A DNA stretch of 64,000 nucleotides. It comes from Terriglobia bacterium. Lineage in GTDB: Bacteria; Acidobacteriota; Terriglobia; Bryobacterales; Bryobacteraceae. A program made the position numbers and the translations under genes. Below are positions 57,800-64,000 of this stretch, piece after piece. Every line of letters starts with the position of its first letter. The first letter of the stretch is position 1. The stretch lies in the NCBI GenBank assembly GCA_020073265.1, contig JAIQFN010000019.1, forward strand, positions 28,565 through 92,564, given 5' to 3'. The notes under the pieces were generated by a model that was given only the letters and a program-made list of their open reading frames with translations, had not been told where the DNA came from and made no database searches.

Positions 57800-58146
57800 C
57801 TACTTGGCGATGCGATACGACCGTTTCCCGTCCGCGTTCTTGGACGAATCGATTTTCTCCCCGCCCTTACTGCCCAGGATGCTAACGAAACCGCGCACTG
57901 TGTGGGCCTGCCACTTGGTCGCGGCCATGATCGCGGCCAACGTTGCGCCTTTGGCTCGCTTCATGAGGGCGATTTCCTCGGCCTTCTTGTTGGCTCGTTC
58001 CGTCTTCGGCTTGGCGGCCTTCTTTGCACACCCCGCCTTCTTTACAGGCCTGGCCGTCTTGGCGGACGTGTGTCTGTGTTTCGTGCGCTCCCCTTGGGGC
58101 GCCTGGCTTTGCCCGTGCTCTCAGGCTCGATTGTTTCGCTGGTCAT
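57800..58146 (-). pseudogene. DUF3489 gene with a frameshift
   Basis: AAGGAG and an ATG at 58146 open MTSETIEPESTG, then Lys/Arg-rich sequence. One frame over, the Ala/Lys-rich linker (AKTARPVKKAGCAKKAAKP) leads to EEIALMKRAKGATLAAIM, ATKWQAHTVRGFVS, and SYRIAK at the stop, the DUF3489 winged-helix-like domain. The shift is near 58060-58095. The span is 347 bp, two over a multiple of three, so one base is missing. Confidence 0.8.
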
Positions 58147-58331
58147 CTGATTCTCCTTGGCCGCCTCGTTGGCGGTTGTGATCATTGATCGCTCTGTCCG
58201 GGAGAGACAGCAAGGAGAATCTTAAGGATCACGCGGGGCTGCCTGGTCAGCGCAATTGGCGAGGCGTGGGCCTTTTTATAGGGCGGACAATATCGCAAAC
58301 GTGGCATTTGTTGGGTTCTGCGCCTCACATA

Positions 58332-59942
58332 TCAAGAAAAGATCTGAAGCGTAACGACCAAACCGACCGGAATGTTCGAGCCATCTGGCAACGAGACCTG
58401 GAGCGTCACAACTCCTGCATAGTTGCCGGCGGTCATTCCGGCGGTCCGGACCGATACGGTCAAGGTAGCAGGGGTGGTCCCCTCGGTGGGAGTTATGGAG
58501 AGCCAGTCTCCGGTGCTGGACGCGGACACCGTGAAAGAGGTTGGCGCCGTAGCGGAAATGGCGACGGTTTGGGACGGCGGCGCTGATCCGCCTTGAGATT
58601 GAAACTGCAGATGGTCCGGACTGCGTTCCACGGGCGCGGCGGTAAGCACTTTCAAAGTGACCGGTATAATCTGAGGGCTGTTGTTCGCTTGGTCGGAACT
58701 GATCACGATGGCATCCGCATACGTGCCAGGCGCGCGTAAGCTCCAGGAGAACGAGTAAGCGGCCGGAGTTGTGCCGCTATCGGGATACGTCATTCCCAAC
58801 CAGCTGCTGTTGTTCTGTTTCGAGACGTGCCATTTCAGCGAACCAGCGGTGCTGCTAATCTTGATCGTGCCGCCGGGGACCAGTCCGCCGAGCATCGTGG
58901 ACTCTATATGCGGCCAATAGAAGAAGGAGAATGAATCCGGAGATGCGACCAGCGAGTTTGAGGCGAGGATCGTCAGCGTGACCGGAACTTGGGCGAGGAT
59001 TGCGCCAGCCGCGGTGAAGATCACGTTTCCGCGATATGCTCCGATGGCCAAACCCGTGCCGTTGGCGGAAACAGTGACAGTCGCCTGCCCGCTTGCGATA
59101 CCGGCGCTAGGTGTCACGGAGAGCCATGGCACGTCGGTTGACGCCATGAACGCGACCGACATGCCCAACTGCCTACTTTGGACCTCGACCGTTTGAGGCG
59201 CGGGCGGCGCAGCGCCGGTCACCTGTGAGAACGTCAGTGCGGTCGGAAACGTCGAAAGCTGCGGCTGCGCGATGAACACCCGTACAGGGACTCGAACTGG
59301 GCTGTTGACCGCGCCCTGCGCTGTGACGACAATCGAGCCGAAATAACTTCCCGGAGAGAGACTGGAAATGTCGACATGGACATTGAGTTCTGTATAGCCG
59401 GATCCGCTCGTGGGAGTGACAGAAAGCCAGGGTGCGTTCTCCGTGAAAACGGTGAATGGGACCGGTACAGTCGCGTTCGGAAACCACAGCTTGGAGTTCT
59501 GGTCCTGGAGATTGCCCAGATCGAAGGCGAGGCTGGAATCATCGACATGGATGAACGGCGATTCCGTGTAAGTAATAGTGACCGGCAAAGTGACTGTGGT
59601 GCCCCCGGCGGTAATCGCCACAGAGGCCTGCGTTCCGGTTCCGGGCGCTGTAGTCATCGTGTTGACGAGAAACGTTGGCCACAAGTAAGACTCGCTTGTC
59701 TCGCTCCAGGCTTGCGGCGTTCCGACGACTGTAAGCGGGCCATTGATCTTGACATCGAGAGGGATTGCCGAAATCGATGCACTATCGCAAAAGACCCAGA
59801 CCGCCCCCGTGTCCTGAACGTACGGATACGGGCCGGGTGGCAGAGTGACCGGCAAGATCAAGTCGATTTTCGAAGGAACTACGCGCGGGCATTGCGCTCC
59901 GACGACCATCGCACTCAGAAAAAGACTTATAGACAGCCGCAT
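58332..59942 (-). CDS. exported BACON-repeat protein
   Basis: A 536-residue exported protein: signal peptide (about 1-16), then four or more BACON-type beta domains with the marks W.SVTP..G.......V.V and SPGSYFGSIVV, IGAYRGNVIF, AGNYAGVVTL. BACON domains are immunoglobulin-like and bind carbohydrate or mucin in some proteins. It starts 3 bp after the C-terminal extension of the upstream TIGR03437 gene on the same strand. Confidence 0.8.
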   Translation of the reverse strand: MRLSISLFLSAMVVGAQCPRVVPSKIDLILPVTLPPGPYPYVQDTGAVWVFCDSASISAIPLDVKINGPLTVVGTPQAWSETSESYLWPTFLVNTMTTAPGTGTQASVAITAGGTTVTLPVTITYTESPFIHVDDSSLAFDLGNLQDQNSKLWFPNATVPVPFTVFTENAPWLSVTPTSGSGYTELNVHVDISSLSPGSYFGSIVVTAQGAVNSPVRVPVRVFIAQPQLSTFPTALTFSQVTGAAPPAPQTVEVQSRQLGMSVAFMASTDVPWLSVTPSAGIASGQATVTVSANGTGLAIGAYRGNVIFTAAGAILAQVPVTLTILASNSLVASPDSFSFFYWPHIESTMLGGLVPGGTIKISSTAGSLKWHVSKQNNSSWLGMTYPDSGTTPAAYSFSWSLRAPGTYADAIVISSDQANNSPQIIPVTLKVLTAAPVERSPDHLQFQSQGGSAPPSQTVAISATAPTSFTVSASSTGDWLSITPTEGTTPATLTVSVRTAGMTAGNYAGVVTLQVSLPDGSNIPVGLVVTLQIFS

Positions 59943-59945
59943 ACG

Positions 59946-60173
59946 TCACCGCCCCGTGATCGGATACGCGAAGTCATGTGTCGCGACCACTTTTCCGTCT
60001 ACGTAAATGCGGAACCTTGCTTGGTGATCTTTTTGTCGGCCGCAGGGAAGTTGCAGGAAATCGCCAAATGCACCAGTTGCGATGTATTCGCCAGCAGCAC
60101 CCGGCTGCGGACCGTACAGATCGTACATGCCTGCGGCATTCCCCGGAAGCACCAACTCCGGGGGCAGGATCGA
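59946..60173 (-). pseudogene. in-frame C-terminal extension beyond a TAG
   Basis: Directly after the stop of the next entry's gene (TAG at 60174-60176), the same frame stays open for 75 codons with a regular coding look: MYDLYGPQPGAAGEY, FGDFLQLPC, ARFRIYVDGKVVATHDF, then a stop. It was probably part of the same protein (about 440 residues). Confidence 0.5.
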
Positions 60174-61268
60174 CTATGTCATGAACTGCTGTGCGTACGG
60201 ATCGAGCCCGGCTGCGGGCACCTGATTGTTGGGAAACGGAGAGCAGCCATTGCGGAAGTCCATCACTGGCGCGCGAAGGCTCGAAAAATCTCCGTGCACC
60301 GCCTGGACGCTCGGTGACGCGCCCACGGTTTCCCACATTGCGTTGGCCGTGTCGATTCGAGTGAACCACCCACCCGCATCTCCGACGGCGGCAACCATGA
60401 ACGACTGCGCGCCCGGACGAACCGAGAACTGCACGTGAAATTGGGCGCCATAAAAGGGAACAGATGAGTAGGTAGACGAAGGAAACGTTTGGACGAATCC
60501 GGCGGTCACAACGCTGTCCACATTCGTGCTCGGCCGGATTCCGATCTGAGCGATGTTGCTGATCCAACCGCCCTCGCGAAGATACAATCTGTCCGTCCAG
60601 AGCGCCGGCACGCGAACGTTGAGTTGGTACACGCCTGGAAAACCCGGCGCGAGTCCTGCGAACAACACCTCTGCCTTCTGGTCGCCCACAAACACCTCGA
60701 CGTCATCGGTGACGCGATTCAGTGGTTCTACAGCCGAGCCGCCGGTAGCGGTCGAAGCGGCCGGTGAGGTCGACCCCAGGCCGGCGGCGTACAGGATAAT
60801 CACATCACCAGCGGAAACTGTATTCTTCTGTGTGAAATTGGCGTCGAACACGTGAGCTGGACCGGTTTCGCTGCTATCGCGTGTGAAGATCGCGGGAGCG
60901 CGTCGATTGATGTAGATGGGGATTGGGTTGCTCGCGCCTTGAAGCGTCGTTACCACCAAGGTTGCCTTCCGGTTATCGCCTTCGGGCACTTCGAAGGGGA
61001 TGAGGGCATTGATCTGATTCGCGGATATGTAAAGCAGCGGTGCCTGCTTCCCATCCACTGTGACGGACACGCCTCCAAGTAGGGTTGGCAACGGCACAGT
61101 GGAGGCAGTGGTCTCAGTCGCCGCGAATGCGCTGCCGACAATCATCATCCAACAACCAGGCGCGAGGACTTCACTGTAGGAGGCAGCGTTTAGCACTTGT
61201 GAAACTGCCGGTTGAGCCTCGACAATCCCGACCGCCGCCAAAATGACTACAAGGCATTTGACTCTCAT
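60174..61268 (-). CDS. secreted protein with N-terminal TIGR03437-type domain, early stop
   Basis: A 364-residue exported protein. After the signal peptide (MRVKCLVVILAAVGIVEAQ) comes the TIGR03437 domain: VLNAASYSEVLAPGCWMMIVG, ISANQINALIPFEV, FAGLAPGFPGVYQLNV. The C-terminal 130 residues are a beta-rich module that continues in frame past a TAG (see 59946-60173), so this gene may be shortened. AGGGGACAA precedes the ATG. Confidence 0.72.
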   Translation of the reverse strand: MRVKCLVVILAAVGIVEAQPAVSQVLNAASYSEVLAPGCWMMIVGSAFAATETTASTVPLPTLLGGVSVTVDGKQAPLLYISANQINALIPFEVPEGDNRKATLVVTTLQGASNPIPIYINRRAPAIFTRDSSETGPAHVFDANFTQKNTVSAGDVIILYAAGLGSTSPAASTATGGSAVEPLNRVTDDVEVFVGDQKAEVLFAGLAPGFPGVYQLNVRVPALWTDRLYLREGGWISNIAQIGIRPSTNVDSVVTAGFVQTFPSSTYSSVPFYGAQFHVQFSVRPGAQSFMVAAVGDAGGWFTRIDTANAMWETVGASPSVQAVHGDFSSLRAPVMDFRNGCSPFPNNQVPAAGLDPYAQQFMT

Positions 61269-61673
61269 TTGTCCCCTCTAGGAATCAGCTAGACTGCTAG
61301 CCAGACCTTGTACAGCATTCGACGGACCAGGTCGTGTCCGCCGAGACGTTTCCGATCAAGCCTAGCGACCAACCGGACAGAATGCAGCAAGTTGCACCTT
61401 ACCAGTGGAGACTTGCGCGATTACACGCAGCAATGGGTTGCGTCATGCTGCTCATCCACGCAAGGCCTGAGGCAATCCTCGAAGAGACCGCCTCTCAACG
61501 AGGGCGCAGCAATCGTTGCACGGCCTCACTGCACGACGCCTCGGAGTCAGCGTGCCATCCGTCCATCTCTTGGAGTCTCGCGTGCTCGCATGCTAAGCAG
61601 ACAGTTGCGAAGGTCCTACCTGGTTGACAGCGCTTGACAGTGGTCAGGTTGCTGGCACGAGTGGGGTAGTAGT
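61269..61673. other. 405-bp divergent intergenic region
   Basis: Two TTGACA-like boxes (61624-61629, 61634-61639) point toward the plus-strand gene, but neither has a good -10 at 16-18 bp. Short frames on both strands show no family pattern. I find no hairpin or repeat. Confidence 0.45.
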
Positions 61674-63524
61674 ATGCAGCAAACGAAGCTAAGGGTAAGT
61701 GTCCAGGCAGTAGCATTTGCCTTGGTGTCCTTCAACGCGAGTGCTCAGCCGACCTTATCATTCTCCCGGCGCGATGTGCCCGTAGCCAGTGCAGCCATCG
61801 CTATGACCACGGCGGATTTCAATCGCGATGGCAGGCCGGATGTCGCATTGGTGACGGTCGCCGGCACAGTTGCGGTCCTTCTGGGGCGTGTCGACGGGAC
61901 GTTTGATCCGGGTCGCGATATCATTCGCGACCCCCTGCCAGCCCGCTTCGTGATCGCGGCCGATGTGAACGGCGATGGCCGGCCGGATCTCATTTCCACC
62001 CACCAGATCGCCAATGTCGTTTCGGTTGCCCTCGGACGAGGCGATGGCACCTTCTTGCCCGCCATGCAGTTTCCCTGCGGTGCCGCGCCGTACGGCGTAG
62101 TGGCCGCCGATTTCAATGGAGACGGGAAGTTGGACCTAGCTGTGGCCAACAATTCCGGACTGATTCCGAGCCAACCGGGCACTACGGTTACGGTGCTGCT
62201 CGGAAAAGGCGATGGGACGTTTGGTGCGCCGCAGCCTTCCGCAGTGCTGGGACAGCGCCCCTACACACTGGCGGCTGGAGATTTCAACCAGGACGGCAAA
62301 GCGGACTTGGTCGTAGTGAACTCGGGAAGTCCGGAGGTCTCGATATTGATCAGCAAAGGGGATGGGACTTTTCAAGCACCTAGTGCCTTGCAGGTGCTAC
62401 CTTTTTCGATCTCGGGCGCAGTGGCCGTAGCGGACTTCAACCAGGACAGCTGGGTCGACATCGCAGTCCTGACACCGCCAAGGGTCACGATCTGGCTCGG
62501 CAACGGCGATGGATCCTTTCAGCAGGGAGCTGACTTTGCGTTTGATGGTCTTCAACTGATCACCGCCGACATCAATGCGGACGGCGTTCCGGATCTCGTC
62601 GGGATGAGTCCGATCTACGGCGTCGCGATCGTCGTACTTGGGAACGGCGACGGTAGCTTCGAAGATCAGCAGCCATTTCCCGCCGGGAACCTGCCAACCG
62701 ACATCGCCGCCGGCGATTTCAACGGCGACGGCGTTTTGGACCTCGTGCTCTGCCATCAAAGCGAGCCGAGCCTTACCGTGCTGTTGAACAGTACTCCCAC
62801 GCCCGCAATTTCGGCCAATGGCGTGGTAAACGCAGCCAGCTTTCTAGCCGGCCCGCTCACTGTCGCTGCCGGCGAAATCGTCACCATCTTCGGACGAAAC
62901 CTCGGGCCACCGCAACTAGTCCCCGCCCGGCTGAGATCGCCGGAGTTTCTGGATACAACACTGGACTACACGCGTGTGTTCTTTGACGGCATCCCAGCTC
63001 CCTTGATCTATGTGCGCTTTGACCAGGTCAGCGCCGTGGTTCCATACGAAGTGACCGGCAAGCCTACCACGCTGCTTCAGGTCGCCTACGGGCCCATGCG
63101 ATCCGCCCCCGTCGCCCTGCGGATCGTGCCAGCGCTGCCCGCGATCTTCACAGCCGATTCTTCCGGTTCCGGTGGAGTTGCCGCCCTCAATCAGGACGAT
63201 AGGTTCAACTCGCCCGCCAATCCCGCCCTGAAAGGCAGTCTTGTGACGTTCTTCGCCACCGGAGAAGGACAAACCAACCCAGCCGGAGTCGACGGGAAAC
63301 TGGCTGTGGTCCCGTTGCCAGCGCCAATGCTGCCCGTCATTGTCGGAATCGCCAACATCGGCGCGGAGGTGCAGTACGTCGGCGCTGCCCCCGGCTTGGT
63401 GTCGGGCTTGCTGCAAATCAATGCGCGCGTGCCTCTCGATGCTCCCAGCGGCCCCCGCGTGCCGCTCGTCCTCAGAGTCGGCGACGCCTTCAGCCCGACC
63501 GGCGTCACGATAGCGATTCAGTGA
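61674..63524 (+). CDS. secreted FG-GAP/VCBS-repeat protein with TIGR03437-type domain
   Basis: A 616-residue exported protein. The signal peptide (about 1-24) is followed by seven calcium-binding loops of the FG-GAP/VCBS type (FNRDGRPD, VNGDGRPD, FNGDGKLD, FNQDGKAD, FNQDSWVD, INADGVPD, FNGDGVLD), forming an integrin-like beta-propeller. The C-terminal third, from GVVNAASFLAGPLTVAAGE, is the TIGR03437 domain. It is probably surface-attached, possibly for adhesion or glycan binding. Confidence 0.8.
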   Translation: MQQTKLRVSVQAVAFALVSFNASAQPTLSFSRRDVPVASAAIAMTTADFNRDGRPDVALVTVAGTVAVLLGRVDGTFDPGRDIIRDPLPARFVIAADVNGDGRPDLISTHQIANVVSVALGRGDGTFLPAMQFPCGAAPYGVVAADFNGDGKLDLAVANNSGLIPSQPGTTVTVLLGKGDGTFGAPQPSAVLGQRPYTLAAGDFNQDGKADLVVVNSGSPEVSILISKGDGTFQAPSALQVLPFSISGAVAVADFNQDSWVDIAVLTPPRVTIWLGNGDGSFQQGADFAFDGLQLITADINADGVPDLVGMSPIYGVAIVVLGNGDGSFEDQQPFPAGNLPTDIAAGDFNGDGVLDLVLCHQSEPSLTVLLNSTPTPAISANGVVNAASFLAGPLTVAAGEIVTIFGRNLGPPQLVPARLRSPEFLDTTLDYTRVFFDGIPAPLIYVRFDQVSAVVPYEVTGKPTTLLQVAYGPMRSAPVALRIVPALPAIFTADSSGSGGVAALNQDDRFNSPANPALKGSLVTFFATGEGQTNPAGVDGKLAVVPLPAPMLPVIVGIANIGAEVQYVGAAPGLVSGLLQINARVPLDAPSGPRVPLVLRVGDAFSPTGVTIAIQ

Positions 63525-63795
63525 GGGCCGTTCAAATCACCAATCAATCGCCCGGTAGTCTTTCTATCCTTGCCTGCAGAGAGCGCCATGAGTATGGACA
63601 AGTCATCGCGTTCAGAAAGTGGGCTAAGTCTGTATCATCGGCGTATCCGGAATGTTATCTTAACGGTTCCGGTCCGGAAGCCCAGCGGGAGGAAGTTCAC
63701 CGGATCGGGAACGATAGATGCACTTAGGGGAAGTAGCCCGTTATGAGCCATTAACGGCGCTATTCATTGCGACCAAGTCTGCCACTCTCCGACTA

Positions 63796-64000
63796 GTGGG
63801 CTGTCTGTGAGAAGTATTTACCACGACTGAATTCTCCGCCTTGGGTCGGAGTATTTCCAGCGGAAGGGCTTGGCAGATTTTCCGTATAGCCGAATGTAGC
63901 GCAGGATCTTGCGCCGGAGGTCGGCGACGGAAGTGAAGATGCCGCGATCGATCACTTCGCGTTGCAGTTTGGAGAACCAGATTTCGACCTGGTTCATCCA
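63796..64000 (-). mobile_element. end of an IS630-type insertion sequence, cut by window edge
   Basis: The coding end of an IS630-type transposase (63818-64000) is followed by GTGGGCTGTCTGTGAG, which begins just after a TA at 63794-63795. IS630 elements insert at TA, so this is the likely element end. The other end is outside the window. Confidence 0.55.
63818..64000 (-). CDS. IS630-type transposase, C-terminal part
   Basis: The last 60 residues of a DDE transposase: WMNQVEIWFSKLQREVIDRG, then FTSVADLRRKILRYIRLYG, and PFRWKYSDPRRRI before the TAA at 63818-63820. These match the C-terminal end of IS630/mariner-group transposases. The N-terminal part, with the first catalytic residues, lies outside the window. 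Confidence 0.85.
   Translation of the reverse strand, partial: WMNQVEIWFSKLQREVIDRGIFTSVADLRRKILRYIRLYGKSAKPFRWKYSDPRRRIQSW

Noticed and set aside
60174..60176. TAG read as an amino acid
   Set aside because: Several intact core genes (nusA, rbfA, the PKS, the sugar dehydrogenase) end with TAG, so the codon is a normal stop.
61308..61637. Plus-strand frames in the gap before the FG-GAP gene
   Set aside because: No family pattern, and two overlapping frames compete without any start signal.
61653..61675. Possible sigma54 promoter (TGGCACGA)
   Set aside because: The -12 TTGC element is missing at the required spacing.

Overview
The window looks like a chromosomal segment of an acidobacterium of the Bryobacterales / Candidatus Solibacter type. 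Three things point there: a high-GC coding style; at least four copies of the NAAS/NAAD...PG.I..IFG..L cell-surface domain (the TIGR03437 type named after Solibacter); and several families that are common in Acidobacteria (DUF2277, the NA..STGP.T..GK protein, cytochrome/monooxygenase fusions). This assignment is inference from protein families; no rRNA gene is present.

Layout. 1-3.2 kb (minus): truncated secreted protein, cytochrome c/copper-monooxygenase-like protein with a textbook sigma70 promoter, DUF2277, STAS protein. 3.3-8.2 kb (plus): nucleotide-sugar dehydrogenase, an Mla-type lipid transporter (permease, ATPase, MCE protein) and an HpnK/ChbG-like deacetylase. 8.2-10.1 kb: tandem-duplicated cupin protein and a membrane protein. 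10.1-15.7 kb: the rimP-nusA-infB-DUF503-rbfA translation operon behind a terminator-like leader. 15.9-24.2 kb: alpha/beta hydrolase, large surface proteins, and a 132-bp direct copy of the hydrolase 3' end. 24.3-25.6 kb: an acidobacterial family protein and a DUF4160/DUF2442 pair with the first gene frameshifted. 25.8-30.4 kb: hemE, protoporphyrinogen oxidase, znuB/znuC-type metal transporter. 30.4-37.4 kb: SYLF protein, GH57 enzyme, YncE/phosphoesterase fusion, NAD synthetase. 37.4-38.2 kb: remnants of two toxin-antitoxin modules. 38.2-45.2 kb: ribA, LytS-like kinase, class III aminotransferase, TPR-like protein, and a type III PKS / FAD monooxygenase / YceI set. 45.2-50.8 kb: MacB-type export operon, tadA, efp. 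50.87 kb: tRNA-Glu(CTC), followed by an accessory patch (PD-(D/E)xK-like protein, TIR/deoxyribosyltransferase-like protein, broken RES toxin). 54.3-56.5 kb: monomeric isocitrate dehydrogenase. 56.6-64 kb: small broken genes, BACON and TIGR03437 surface proteins, and the end of an IS630-type transposase cut by the window edge.

The main unexplained structure is a family of six short intergenic double-hairpin repeats between 7.4 and 37.4 kb; they share a left edge and keep their stems through compensatory changes. A second pattern is that every frameshift or premature stop I could recognise (eight) lies in accessory genes, while the housekeeping genes are intact. The best candidates for uncharacterised function are the TIR/deoxyribosyltransferase-like protein next to tRNA-Glu and the PKS III-monooxygenase-YceI set.
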